From Molossus alvarezi (Eukaryota; Chordata; Mammalia; Chiroptera; Molossidae): a DNA stretch of 64,000 nucleotides. The stretch lies in contig CM073899.1 in assembly GCA_037176705.1 (NCBI GenBank), positions 8,184,001 to 8,248,000 of the forward strand, given 5' to 3'. Made by a program: the position numbers and the translations under genes. Position 1 is the stretch's first letter, and every line of letters starts with the position of its first letter. The notes below the pieces were generated by a model, which was given only the letters and a program-made list of their open reading frames with translations, was not told the origin of the DNA and ran no database searches. Shown here piece by piece: positions 24,806 to 35,700 of the stretch.

Positions 24806-24890
24806 TGGCCAACCTCACTTCTCATCCACTCACTTTTTTTTTTTTTTTTTTAGTGTTGATGTTAACTATGTTTCCTATTTACCATAAAGG
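24806..24890 (+). repeat. Direct repeat copy 1 (with poly-T run)
   Basis: tggccaac-ctcacttctcatccactcac followed by about 19 T, then agtgttgatgttaacta. It matches 25,817-25,895 (tggccaaat...acttctcatccattcatcacc, T-run, agtgttgataatattaac). Both copies share order and wording apart from T-run length. Confidence 0.65.
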
Positions 24891-25816
24891 ATTGTTTTGA
24901 AGATTAAATGAGATAGGCAATTCTTTCTAATTATCAGAAGTTAAAGTGAGGAATGGACAGATACATGAAATGGTGGAGGGCGGATACTGTGAGGAAGCCG
25001 ACAGCACATCACCTGGGGGCTGCCTCCCCTTCTCATGTCCACCTCGCTCTGTTCTGACCTCTGCGTCCTGCAGGAGGGTCAGTGAGGAGAGTAACCTGAA
25101 CTGTCAGAGGTGAGGGAGAGACATGAGCTGTTCTGTATTTTACACATTTTGAAATGATTAAACATGTGTAGAAAAAATATTTACTCTTTTTTTTCTTGCT
25201 AAATGGAAATTCTGCAAAATTTAGATTTTGTGAAACCGTAAGTGCACACAGCAGGTTTAAGATTAGGATGTTATACATTTCTGATACATTTTTGCATAGC
25301 CTTTTGCAAGACATTTCTCAGCAGTATGATAAAGAGCAATTTTAAGTAGGCATCAACTGTTAAAAGCATCTGCATTTTAACTATGTTTTCTGGGAATCTC
25401 CAAGTCCTTTTGGGATTAACACAGGTGATAAATCAGTAAATTAATTTTAAAAATTAATACTCTGGAACAGGATATTGCTCTGAACTGCTTTACCTTAAAA
25501 CTAGTTTTTCCAATAAATTACATAGTATTACTCTTTTTTATTCTTATATTTATGTGCTCTTTTTGTTAATAATCTTATTCTGCATACCAATCAATGACCT
25601 TCCATCAAAACATAAAAATTTTCCTCTAACATGACTTAAAAGCAACTAGAATCTACATTTGCATGGATTAATTATAAATTTAGTTATATTTCTTTTAGTA
25701 AAGTAAAAATGATAAAAAAATATAAAAGAAAATAAAGTCAGTATTTCAACACTAGCTCATGATTGCAATTTACTGATTTAATACACATAGTGTATATCTA
25801 AATTTACATACATACT
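24891..25816. other. Unassigned AT-rich sequence
   Basis: Nothing recognisable as a gene or classified repeat. It lies between the two copies of an ~80 bp direct repeat. Confidence 0.5.
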
Positions 25817-25895
25817 ATGGCCAAATCGACTTAACTTCTCATCCATTCATCACCTTTTTTTAGTGTTGATAATATTAACTTTCCTAGTTATTATA
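25817..25895 (+). repeat. Direct repeat copy 2
   Basis: Second copy of the ~80 bp sequence at 24,806-24,890, about 1,010 bp downstream in the same orientation. Confidence 0.65.
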
Positions 25896-25914
25896 TATAT
25901 CAGATGAAATCTGG

Positions 25915-27290
25915 AAAGGTGTTAAAGTAGGAAGCACAAGGACACTGTCTCCTCACTTAGACAACAATCGCACTGAAAAAAACAACAGTCAAAAGTAAAT
26001 TGTTTTGTAACTGTGGTCTATTTAAGGACTGCAACTCCTAGAGAAAGGTACACCATGGTTAATTTGGTCAAGTTAAGCAGCTACCATTCTCCACCCCAGC
26101 CATGGCGAGCAGCTGTGCACTGTTCTTGAAGAAGCTTGCACATATCTTTCTGGAGCCTGCGGGGACACAAAAGATCTTTGCCCGGCTGGTGTGGCTCAGT
26201 GGTTGAGCGTCAACCCATGCACCAAGAGGTCGCATGTTCATGTTCGATTCCCAGTCAGGGCACATGCCCAGGTTGTGGACCAAACCCCAGTGGGGGTATG
26301 CAGGAGACGGCCAGTTAATGTTTTCTCTCATCGATGTTTCTCTCTCTCTCTCTCCCTCTACCTTCCTCTCTCTCTAAAAAAATCAATAAAGAAAAAGATC
26401 CTGTCTTCCAAATATCAAGGTTATGGTCTCTGATCCCTGATTGATGTTTCTAAACACAGAGATATAGACACAGAGGTATCAGTCATTGTTATACCCCTAC
26501 ACCTACTTTCAGACCCAACTGACTGAAATTACCTACACAGGTTAAAGGACTCGCACCTATTTTTCCCATTTTGAGGGCCAGACATTAAAAAAAATATGAC
26601 ATTGGAAAGCACTGCTTTTAGTGAAATTACAAAGGTACTGCACATATCAAATAAAAGGTCCAGGCTCAGAGAAAACCTGGGGAGACCTTTGGCTCATTCC
26701 TCAGGCTTATCGTTGGCATGGAGACAGCTCTAATAAAAAATAAAAAATTATGAACGCAATTCCTTGGGAATGGGAGGAATCTGATTTTCAGGTTTATCAC
26801 ATTCTCAGATTCAAATGTCCAATTTTCAACAAAAATCACCAGGTGTATAAACAGAAAAGTATAGCCCATTCAAAGGAAAATAAATACAACACTGAGGAAA
26901 TCCAAACAGTCAGATGGTGGACCTACTGAAGAAAGACTTTAAAATAAAACAGTTGTTTTAAAGATGTTAAAGAAACTCAGGATGACATAAAGAAAACCAA
27001 CAAAGTCATATATGAACAAAACACAAATATAAGTGAAGCAACAGGGAACCTAAAAATGAACCTAAAGAAACTATAGATCTAAAAATGTAACATAACTAAG
27101 GTAAAAAATTTACCAGGGGGATTCAAAAATGGATTTGAACAGTGGAAAAAAGAATCTATAAACTTGAATATAAGACAATTAAAATTATTGTTTAAAGAAC
27201 ATAAAGAAAAAAGGCTAGCTGATTTACTAGCAATTATACATATGCAAGCATGAATGTTTAAAACAGTGAAGTTGAGCAAATTAGCATCTG
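25915..27290 (+). mobile_element. HAL1-type (half-L1) element, interrupted by a SINE
   Basis: The region 26,690-27,230 has wording that I recognise from HAL1, an L1 relative with only the ORF1 gene: ttcaacaaaaatcacc, acagaaaagtatagcccattc, a run of ACTTTAAAATAAAAC-type coding, and the block around ggattcaaaaatggatttg then acttgaatataagacaattaa. The reading frame is entirely broken. The left limit is uncertain. A Ves SINE is inserted at 26,177-26,392. Confidence 0.6.
26177..26392 (+). mobile_element. Ves SINE (short type, ~215 bp)
   Basis: Head cccggctggtgtggctcagt, B-box-like gttcgattccc, then agggcacatgcccaggttg and a CT-rich segment ending tctctaaaaaaatcaataaa. An 8-bp duplication aaaagatc lies at 26,169-26,176 and 26,393-26,400. 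It belongs to the shorter subtype, which has cacatgcccaggttg in place of the catgtacctcggttgcag of the long subtype. Confidence 0.9.
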
Positions 27291-28634
27291 GTCAGGGTTA
27301 ATGGCCTTTGAGGATTTCTCAGATCTTCACCTCCTTGAGAATAGAAGGTAATTTATCTTTGGAAAATGCTCTAATTGAGTTTGCTAAATGTTCCTCTGAA
27401 TGGTTTTCCAAAGCATTTTTTAATTGATCTCTCAGCAAGTTTTCTTATATCAACACACTATTATGTCTATAGTGTGTAGATTCCCAAAGTGAAGTAATAG
27501 ATAGTTTTTAATAGTCATTTGTATTAAAATTATCCTAAATATGCACCAGAGGCAGATTTCTTATTATAACCTCAGTAAAAATAAATAAATAATAAAAAAG
27601 CATTGGCCCCATATTCTAGTCCTTACCCCTGGGACAACATAATGAGAGCCAGGCAAATTGTTTCGTGCAATTAGCTGAAGATTGAGAAAAAAAATAACTT
27701 ATTTGCTCAAGAAGGAGTAGGCAGATATATTTCTCCTGAAAGTTTCTCTTTAAAACAGAATGGGCCTTGAATCAGAACTCCAGCCCTTTGGAAGATAAAT
27801 AATCTACTTGTGGGAACCACATATCCTCCTTTACAGCCTAGAGATGTTTGCGAGTCCTGAAGCCCAATTTCTCCTTGAAATGTAAGTATCTGACAAGATA
27901 AGGCTCCCCCGTCTGGAATCCTGGAGCTTAACCTAGAGACTGATTCTGGGTTATAACCACTAGCCCCTGTCAAGGAGATTAGAGATATTTTACTATCCAT
28001 TCAGAACAGAGCAATTAACTAAAAAATTCCTCCAGATCTAATTCCCCTGGAATGTAAAGCATCCAGGAGCACTGCAAAAGGAACAGAAGTTTTATGTTAT
28101 TCCCGCCATGAGCCTCAGTGCTACCATCACAACGCACAACTAATTGTCAGGGTCTCCTAGAATGTATATGCCTGGATATACAACATGTACTTGACTTGGT
28201 ATTTTCCAAGGAGAATTGAGATATGACAAGCACTTTCCAGACAACCTTGTTCTGCCTGGGGTCTGCCTTTATGAATAAACTCAACATTCAAGTATAACTG
28301 CTTTGACCAAACATAGACTCTGCGCAGGTAGTCTTTCTGGTGCCCTTTATTTCTTGGTGCAGTGCTGTGTTCAAGTCTGAGATCATTTTCCTCACACACG
28401 AGGCACTGCGCTCAGTGTCTCTTGGAGCATGTCAGCTAGCACTGCACCCTTGCAGATGCATTTTTCTGAGAACTGCCTATCTCTACTGCCTATTATTTCT
28501 CCATGATTTAAATGGGAACACTTGACAAATGCTCTATTCTCTTATGTCTAATCTACTTTTAAACTCATTTATTTGAGTTCTTAAATTCAGTTGATGTATT
28601 GTTAAATTCTAGAATTTTTACTTGAAAAAATTTT
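27291..28634. other. Unassigned sequence
   Basis: About 1.3 kb without recognisable gene or repeat. A 97-codon minus frame at 27,707-28,000 (rich in Ser/Leu/Gly) has no identifiable domain and no clear context; it may be chance or part of an unrecognised LTR. Confidence 0.5.
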
Positions 28635-28830
28635 AAATATTTTTATTGATTTTTTTTCAGAGAGAGAGAGAGAGAGAGAAACATCAGTGTGAGAGAGAAA
28701 CATCAGTTGGCTGCCTCCCGCACACCCCCTACTGGGGATGGAGCCTGCAACCCAGGCATGTGCCCTGGCTGGGAATCGAACAGGGACCTCTCAGTCCATG
28801 GGACAATGCTCAATCCACTGACCACCAGGC
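28635..28830 (-). mobile_element. Ves SINE (short type)
   Basis: Reverse orientation: tail and CT-rich part (seen as a gaga run at 28,660-28,680) at the left, B-box-like region reading gggaatcgaac at about 28,770, and a degenerate 5' head gcctggtggtcagtgga at 28,830. Flanks are A/T-rich and a target duplication is not clear. Confidence 0.85.
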
Positions 28831-28974
28831 ATTAATTAAATTTTTTAAATTCTAAGTTTTTTACGAATTCAGCCATCTTTCCATAGATTTTTCTCTATCT
28901 TTCTAATTTCTGTACATGTTAATAATCATTCAAGTCCTTGCTAGTAACACCTTATTGGAAATTAGCTCTGGTCT

Positions 28975-29374
28975 TGTGGAGGGCGGCTGAGCCAAGGTCT
29001 CTTGTTCCTGTGGTGTTTGCATGGTCCCGCCCAGGAGCCTTTAGTCCCAAGGCCACTTGTTGATCCTGCGTGCCGGCAAGGCCCACACATGGGCGTCCTG
29101 AGCCGCGGGCAGGAATGTATCGACAGTCTGGACCTTGAGCTCAGAGGCCGATGGACACATTTGGTGTTGAAAACAATGAATCTTTTGAAGCCCCCCTCCT
29201 TCAATTGGCTATATATATAATAAGCTGGCTGAGCTAGCTCGGGGTCACTGTTTCTCCATCAGAGAGCAGTGTCCCTCCTGCCCCAGCTTTTCTCTCTGTC
29301 ATGTCTCTGTGTCTTTCTTCGTCTCCCGGCGCCCCTCCTCTGGTCTGGTTCTTCTAGCCGTGCAGGTCGCGGCA
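28975..29374 (+). mobile_element. Solo LTR (~400 bp)
   Basis: Starts tgtggagggcgg and ends gtcgcggca. The flanks ggtct (28,970-28,974) and ggact (29,375-29,379) look like a 5-bp target duplication with one change. Internally it has atatatataa (a TATA element, about 29,208) followed by a CT-rich, GC-rich R/U5-like part with cggggtcactg, the layout of a short U3-R-U5. No internal retroviral sequence is attached. Which retroviral class it belongs to is uncertain. Confidence 0.7.
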
Positions 29375-29709
29375 GGACTATTTCTGTTTCTTGTTTGTTT
29401 TTGTTTTTTAAAACAGCTCATATTATTCATGTATTTAGTAACTGACTGGATAACAGCTATTTGTATCAGCACAATTCCAGAGGATGTTCTCCTCTTCCGT
29501 GAAATTTCACTCCTCACTTGACTACCCAGACAGGGTGATGTAATCATGCACTGAGGAGAAAAGGGCTATGTGACAACCGTGGTAAGTTTATGTCCCTTCT
29601 AGTGCTTCCCTGCAATTAGCGCAAAACTCACCACATTACCAAATGGCATACAGATGTATGCAGAACTGTCCTTCCCCTAGGTAGGTCATAAGTATGATTT
29701 TTGTTTCTT

Positions 29710-31040
29710 ATGTCAATGAAAGAATATCCAGCCTATAGAAAAGTTTTATTAAGAGTTTATTTGAGCCACAATGTTGAGGACATTCTTGGAAGCAAAATCA
29801 TAACGATTGAGAAAATTCTCCAGAGGATGACAGTTTTGTAGCTTATTCTACACATTTTAAATTAAAGGACAGAACATAAGGAAGGGACCTGGGCCCCTTG
29901 GCTAAGGCGACTAGATGACTCCATTTACATTATCAGTAGAATTTCCTCGATATTTTTCCAATAATAGGTTAATTACCCCTAGAAGTAAAGGAATTTTACC
30001 TAAGGTTGTAGTTGCCCCACATGTTGGGAGGCCTTTGCAGTTTCCAGTATCAGTATTTGCAGGTACTTGTGAGCTCGGTGAATAATGCTAATTTTGACTT
30101 CTGTAATCGCTGTCACACCCACTATTGTACCAGTCCCTGGGGGGGGGGGTGGAGGCAAAAGGGGGATGGGGCTTCTGTCTTTAAAATCCGAGGAGCAAGA
30201 AGAATCTGGTGCTGAGGATCTGGGGAAGCTGAACCCCCCCAGCCCGCCAGCGTAATGAAGTGCTCCTTTACAATTTGGCTGTGCGGCTCTGGTTATCTCG
30301 CTGACATGTTACAGCAGAAGGTGCATGAATCCACTGGTGGTAGATGAGGGTGCAGGAGAAAGTGAAGCAGGGAAATGTCTAGGGTTGGATAGAAGGCAAC
30401 ATGGAGAAGCACATACAACTTTGACATTGATGGGAAAAGTCACAAGACAGTTAATCATTAACTTTACAGCACACAGGGATGGTATGCAGGAACAAGATAA
30501 CAATGAGAGCGTCTGTGGTCCCTTGTTCCTGTGAGCTTGTGCTCTTGTGGCTTTGAAAGGTAGGAATACAATATTACTCTGGCATGTCAAGTGTAGGTTC
30601 TCCTAGAGGCATACGAACAATGGACAGGGCTCACTTAAGGAAAAGACTGACTCTTTTTGCTAAGAATGTTATAGTCCTAGAGGGTGACTACCAACATAAT
30701 CTGCCTAGTTAAGAATTTATAGCCTGACTAGTGTGGCTCAGTGGCTGAGCATCTGCCCATGCATCAAAAGGTCTCCAGTTCAATTCCTGGTCAGGGCACA
30801 TGCCCAGGTTGTGGGCCAAATCCCCAGTTGGGGGCATGCAGGAGGCGGCCAATTGATGTTCTCTCTCGATGTTTCTCTCTCTCCCTCTACCTACCTCTCT
30901 CTCTAAAACCAAAAAAAGAAAAGAAAAAGAATTTATAATCAGTCCCATCCAGTGTGGTTGCTTTCAGTCACCAAGCTTGCCAAGCCTTCAAACTAGCCCA
31001 CGGGCTTGTCAAGTTTACTGTGTCACCCTTTTTGTTCACA
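29710..31040 (-). mobile_element. Solo LTR related to the 3' LTR at 52.4-53.1 kb
   Basis: Read on the minus strand it starts TGTGAACAAAAAGG at 31,040, matching TGTGGACAAAAAGG at the start of the 52.4-53.09 kb LTR. It shares several later blocks with it: the ggttgctt region, the gggttggata block near 30,390 (versus gggattggata near 52,653), the ctccagagga-tga-cagttttg block, and the aaataaactc polyadenylation signal near 29,755. It carries about 400 bp extra (roughly 29,905-30,320) that the other copy lacks, and a Ves SINE. The low-coordinate end is approximate; no target duplication was fixed. Confidence 0.7.
30722..30926 (+). mobile_element. Ves SINE (short type) inside an LTR
   Basis: Head gcctgactagtgtggctcag, then agggcacatgcccaggttg and a CT-rich stretch with tctctaaaacc and A-rich tail. 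A perfect 11-bp duplication aagaatttata lies at 30,711-30,721 and 30,927-30,937. The SINE splits an LTR whose two sides both match the LTR at 52.4 kb, so the SINE is younger than the LTR. Confidence 0.95.
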
Positions 31041-31143
31041 CCCATCACACCAGCACTGCTGAAAGAGTGCTCTGATTTTAAAGGGCTAATGCTTTGTTTC
31101 TTAGCCTGTGGGACTGTACTCTAAAGAATTCATCAGATTTATT

Positions 31144-31705
31144 TCTCCTTCCTTCCTTCCTTCCTCCCTCCCTTCCTTCCTTCCTTCCTTCCTTCCTTCC
31201 TTCCTTCCTTCCTTCCTTCCTTCCTTCCTTCCTTCCTTCCTTCTGTTGTAACCCAGGAGATCGACCAAACTCAGACGCCGAGATGGGGTTTAACAAAAGG
31301 AGTTTATTGAGCTAAGTCCGCAGGCCTGCAGTGTGTCCCACACAGGAGTAACTGCGGCGGCAGAGAGCTAAAATGGCTCCTTTTTATAGGATTTTGTGAG
31401 GGGGGTTGCTACGTGTAAGCAAGCATGTTACAGAAGCGGAATTTAGCAGTTAGCTAATTACCTGTTACTCAGTTTCCCAGACATCTCAAAGGTCAAGATG
31501 TTTTCAATAAATTATCCCTGGCGCCGACCCCAGGATTCCTCAAGGGTTAGTGTTTACTTAGGGATTAGCTAGTGAAGAATGTTCTTCAGTAAATGAGTAA
31601 ACTGACAACCCCTTTCGTTGTCTTGAAGGCCTCTGGGAGTTTGGGTCAATGGCACTGAGTTATAACACTTCCTTCCTTCCTTCCTTCCTTCCTTCCTTCC
31701 TTCCA
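31144..31705 (+). repeat. (TTCC)n microsatellite, split by an LTR
   Basis: About 100 bp of ttcc units at 31,144-31,243 and about 38 bp of the same units at 31,668-31,705, separated by a 424-bp LTR. The KEGRKEGR/SFLPSFLP reading frames here are artefacts of the repeat. Confidence 0.9.
31244..31667 (-). mobile_element. Solo LTR (424 bp) inserted in a microsatellite
   Basis: Plus-strand ends are tgttgtaaccc and gagttataaca, giving TGTTATAAC...GGTTACAACA on the minus strand. In that direction a tataaaaagg TATA box lies at 31,390-31,380 and a caataaac polyadenylation signal at 31,308-31,302, in the right order for U3-R-U5. A cttc 4-bp duplication is possible but cannot be separated from the surrounding ttcc repeat. 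A 4-bp duplication would fit gamma-type retroviruses. Confidence 0.85.
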
Positions 31706-31714
31706 TTTTTTTTA

Positions 31715-31930
31715 AAGTATAATAAAATCCCTTTTCAACTTTATTGAGTAATAACTAATATAAAAACATTGTACACATTTGATGTATCCATTTTGATGAG
31801 TTTGGAGATATGCACACAACCATGACACCATCACCACAAACAAAGTAATAAACATATCCATCACCTCCAAAAGCAACTTTATTTAAGAAAAACCCTGTCC
31901 CTCCTTTCCTTGGCCCTAGATTGGAAATGG
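31715..31930 (-). mobile_element. Old L1 3' UTR fragment
   Basis: The wording tcaactttattgagtaataac, tttgatgagtttggagatatg, aaccatgacaccatcaccac and acatatccatcacc is the antisense of an old mammalian L1 3' UTR. No ORF2 sequence follows. Confidence 0.7.
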
Positions 31931-32055
31931 CTTCAAGGCAAAAGCAGATGCAGATTACTAACTCATCTGGTGACTTCATTTCACAGCCTTGTCTTCCTGC
32001 TTTTAGTTATTTCAGGAAATATCAGATCTTAGATATATCTGGACACATTTTAAAA

Positions 32056-32282
32056 AATAATCTTCCCCTGAGGATGTTTTTATTGATTATTATTGACATA
32101 GAAAGGAAGAGAGAAAGAGAGAGAGAGAGTGACAGAGAGACATTCATCAGTTGCCGCCCCTAAGCACCCTGACCAGGGACTGAACATGCAGCCTAGGTAT
32201 GTGACCTGAATGGAAATGAAATTCACAACCTGTTTGGTTTATAGGACGACACTTCAACCAATTGAGCTACCTGGCCAGGAAA
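32056..32282 (-). mobile_element. Ves SINE (old, diverged)
   Basis: Reverse orientation with a gaga run (CT-rich middle), a degraded B-box region and the 5' head reading tcctggccaggtagctcaat from 32,280. Flanks acacattttaaaa (32,043-32,055) and acacatttttaaaa (32,283-32,296) form an imperfect target duplication. Confidence 0.8.
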
Positions 32283-32515
32283 ACACATTTTTAAAATCCA
32301 TCTAGATTTTCTAAGAGCTCTATGTTACAAGCTATCCTGTTACACCCTAAACTGGATTATATGATTAATATAAACATTAATAGAAATTATAAGATTCCTG
32401 CTTTGATGTCATTGAAGGAACACAGTACAACCCTAGAAAGATTCTTGCCAATTCCCTAGATCTAGCTACCAGCTTGCAAACAAGGTATAGGGGAATCTAT
32501 TAAAAAAGCTTCAGA

Positions 32516-32559
32516 GGCCTGACCGGTGTGGTTCAGTGGCTGAGCATCGACCTATGCAC
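32516..32559 (+). mobile_element. Ves SINE head fragment
   Basis: Only the first ~44 bp (ggcctgaccggtgtggttca...gagcatcgac) of a short-type SINE are present, ending abruptly in AT-rich DNA. Confidence 0.75.
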
Positions 32560-32809
32560 TAATTAAATCATTATTTGAGTGGAAAATGTTCTCATGCAGG
32601 GGTAGAACTGTACATATAGTCCATTTCTGAGTCACTTGCTCCACAAATCTAAGACAGCTCAAGAGCACTCCTCTAAATTTACAACAGAAATCTTTCTCTA
32701 CTCTTGGCTTATAGAAAAAGACCAAAATTAAATTGCTCACAGATACTTAAAAGCAAAAGAAAGTAATTGCTGTCTGTAGGAAATTTAAAGTACTCCTAGA
32801 GTGGAAAAA
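32560..32809. other. Unassigned sequence
   Basis: About 250 bp between a SINE fragment and an L1 fragment; nothing recognised. Confidence 0.5.
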
Positions 32810-33124
32810 AAAATTATAGGCCAATATCCATGCAAAAATCTCAACAAAATGTGGACAAACCAGATCTAGCAATGCATTACAAAATGTTTACACAAGCCCT
32901 GGCTGGTTTAGCTCAGTGGTTAGAGCATCAACCTGCAGACCAATTCCAGTAAGAGCATGTACCTCAGTCGCAGTTCATTCCCAGTCCCGGTTAGGGTCGT
33001 GCAGGTGGCAATCAACTGATGTGTCTCTCTCACATCAGTGTTCCTCTCTGTCCCTCTCTCTCTCAGTCCCCCCACTCTGTCTGAATATAAATGTAAAAAT
33101 ATCCTTGAGTGAGGATTAAACTTA

Positions 33125-33167
<43 letters not shown>

Positions 33168-34545
33168 AATAATAATAAAATGTTTACACCATAATGAAGC
33201 GGCATTTATTCTGGGGACACAAGTTTGGTACAATATCTGAAAATTAATAAATATGATGCACCACATAAATAAAATGAAGGATAAAAACTACGTGATCATA
33301 TCAATAGATTCAGAAGAAAAAAACATTTAATAAAATCCAGCACCCATTTATAATAAAAACTCTCAGCAAAGTGATAATAGAGGGAACATAATTCAAAATA
33401 ATAAAGGTTGTATATGATAAACCCACAGCCAACATCGTAATCAATGGGCAAAATCTACAAGTTTTTTTTCCTTAATATCAAGAACAATATGGGATGTCCA
33501 CTTTCCCCACTCTTATTCAGCATAGTACTGGAAGTCCCTGCCACAGCAACCAGGTAAGAAAAAGAAATAAAAGGTATCCAAATTGGAAAGAAAAAAGTAA
33601 AACTAATTATTTGTAGATAACACAAACTATATATCCATAAATCAGTTGTATTTTTATATAGCAGTAATAAACTATCAAAAAGAGATACTTAGTAAACAAT
33701 CCTATTTATAATTTGATCAGAAAATTACCTAGAAATTAATTTAACCAAGGAAGTAAAAGACCAATGCTCAGAAAATTATAGGGCACTGATGAAAGAAATT
33801 GACAAAGTCACAAATAAATGGAAGCATATACCATGTTCATGGATTAGAAGAATTAATATCATTAAAATGTCCATACTACTCAAAGTGATCTATAGATTCA
33901 ATGCAATTCCTATCAAAATACCAATGGTATATTTCACAAAACTAGAACAAATATTCCAAAAATTTAAATGGACCACAAAAGACCTGGAATAGCACAGCAA
34001 TCCTGAGAAAGCAGAAAAGAGTTGTCAGGATCACATCACTTGACATAAACTATACTATGAGGCCATAGTAATCAAAACAGCATGGTATTGGCATAAAAAT
34101 AGAAATATAAATTTATGGAACAGAATACAGAGCCCATTAATAAACTTATGCCTTTATAATCAATTAATATTTGACAAGGGAGGCAAAAACCTACAGTGGG
34201 GTAAAGATAGTCTATTCAATAAATTGTATGGTAAAATTGAACAGATATCTTTTTAAAAAAGTGAAATTAGATCACCTTCTTACTACATATACAAAAATAA
34301 ACTTAAAATGGAATAACATAAATGTTAGACTTGAAACCATAAAAATCCTAGAAGAAAACACATGCAGTAAAATCTCTGAAATCTTTCACAGAATATTTTT
34401 TTCTGATATATCTCCTTGGGCAAGGAAAATAAAATAAAATAAAATATAGACAAATGGGACTACATCAAACTAAAAAGTTTTTGCACAGTGATGGAAACCA
34501 TCAATGAAATGCAGACAACCAACTGAATCAGAGAACATATTTTCC
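32810..34545 (+). pseudogene. L1 ORF2 fragment (RT and C-terminal part)
   Basis: Begins inside the RT region (aattataggccaatatc corresponds to the NYRPIS block) and runs through NKxxHTEAAFILGTQVWYN-like coding split by a SINE, a VIISIDxEKxI block near 33,290, a region equivalent to the catalytic loop near 33,610 (reads L-F-V-D-N), then [41 protein letters not shown] (33,848-33,973) and KILEENTCSKISEI (34,340-34,380). It ends at gaaatgata, before the 3' UTR, where an unrelated sequence begins. No TSD or tail is seen. Broken frames exclude function. Confidence 0.85.
32894..33176 (+). mobile_element. Ves SINE (long type) with (TAAA)n tail
   Basis: Head agccctggctggtttagctc, gtacctcagtcgcag, ctcacatcagtgttcc, a CT-rich part, cttgagtgaggatt and then a tail of about eleven aaat units and aataata. 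A perfect 13-bp duplication aaaatgtttacac lies at 32,881-32,893 and 33,177-33,189, within L1 RT sequence. Slightly degraded, lacking part of the B-box region. Confidence 0.95.
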
Positions 34546-35025
34546 GAAATGATAGAAATTATAGTATAATATGAACTGGCTAGAGAACAGGACCTATTTG
34601 AATTCAAAATTTCCATTCTAAATAATTATTTTTACTCAATTATTTAAAACTCAATGTCTATAAATTCTCATAAATAGGCAATTAATCTGTAGTTACAATT
34701 TTAACATAAAATATGCAAACCCAAAATCTAAATATAGAAAAATATTGGAGCAGGAGATTTAAATGATGGATAATGTCTTTTTGCAAGAGCTCCTTCTTAT
34801 AAGCTTCAAAGTGGATGTTTTATATAGAGTGTTCATTTAAATAGATGATGCTTCCTTGTTCAAGTGTCAATAAAGTTAGTTCTACTCTTAGGGGCAAAGC
34901 AAAAGTTAACAGAAATAGGAAAGGTGTTATAATCAGATCAACTGGCTTGTTTGAATGTGAAGCTCACAATCAATGTTATTATTTTTCTGTCACCCTAACA
35001 TTTATTTTATATCTATGATTTTGTT
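34540..35025 (+). repeat. ~480 bp sequence repeated inverted at 51.8-52.3 kb (copy 1)
   Basis: It aligns throughout with the reverse complement of 51,775-52,275. Shared strings include aaatgatagaaattata, aacaggacctatttga/aactggacctatttga, aaaactcaatgtctat, tctaaatatagaaaaatatt, ccttgttcaagtgtca and attctactcttagggg-type wording. Visually around 80-85% identity with a few gaps. I do not recognise the family. No protein-coding capacity. Confidence 0.85.
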
Positions 35026-35029
35026 AGAG

Positions 35030-35405
35030 CGTGTAAACTTGGTTAGTGTTCTGATCTGGCTCTATATTATTATAACTTATTTCATGAGATAGTCTTTCTT
35101 ATGCCATTTTCAGTATCTAAGCTTAGTAATAATAGATATATGTTCAGCTGAATAAATGGATTTGTGGTTTGTCAAACACTCAGATTTATAACATTTAGCA
35201 TTAACTTCTTTAACAATTATTATTTTCATCAACATTGTTATTCTCTTAAATTTTTTAAAGAATACCCTCATCTATCCTCCACCCACTTCTCTATCCTTTT
35301 ATTAGTTTGACACTCACTGAGTAAATTTGATGAACCATGTTTAATATGTTATTCATATAAATAAGACATTGTTCTAAAAGTATATAGTAGCATAAAAATT
35401 AATTT
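35030..35405. other. Unassigned AT-rich sequence
   Basis: Nothing recognised. Confidence 0.5.
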
Positions 35406-35416
35406 TAAAATATGGA

Positions 35417-35652
35417 GCCCTGGCCGGTTTGGCTCAGCGGTTAGAGCATCTGCCTGCGGTCCGGAGAGGCCCGGGTTCGGTTCCCGCTAAGGGCATGTAC
35501 CTCGGTTGCAGTTTGTCCCCGGCCCTGGTTGGTCGTGCGGGTGGCAGCCACTCGATGTGTCCCTTTCACATCGATGTTTCCCTCTCTCTCTCTTCCTCTC
35601 CCTCCCTCCCACTCTGTCTGTACAAAAAATGGAAAAATGTCCTCGGATGAGG

Positions 35653-35686
<34 letters not shown>

Positions 35687-35689
35687 AAA
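35417..35689 (+). mobile_element. Ves SINE (long type, young)
   Basis: Near-consensus copy: gccctggccggtttggctca head with clear A-box-like tggctcagcggttagagc and B-box-like gggttcggttcccg, then catgtacctcggttgcag, the cacatcgatgttt stretch, CT-rich segment, gtcctcggatgagga and a poly-A tail of about 28 A. An 11-bp duplication taaaatatgga lies at 35,406-35,416 and 35,690-35,700. The boxes are those of an RNA polymerase III promoter; this is the best-preserved SINE in the window. Confidence 0.97.
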
Positions 35690-35700
35690 TAAAATATGGA

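Noticed and set aside
23488..24825. A possible gene at 24.0-24.8 kb with 122-codon frames and G/A-rich sequence
   Set aside because: Frames on overlapping phases lack domains and codon continuity; no promoter or splice signals can be defended.
31078..31315. KEGRKEGR / SFLPSFLP repeat proteins
   Set aside because: Direct translation of the ttcc microsatellite.
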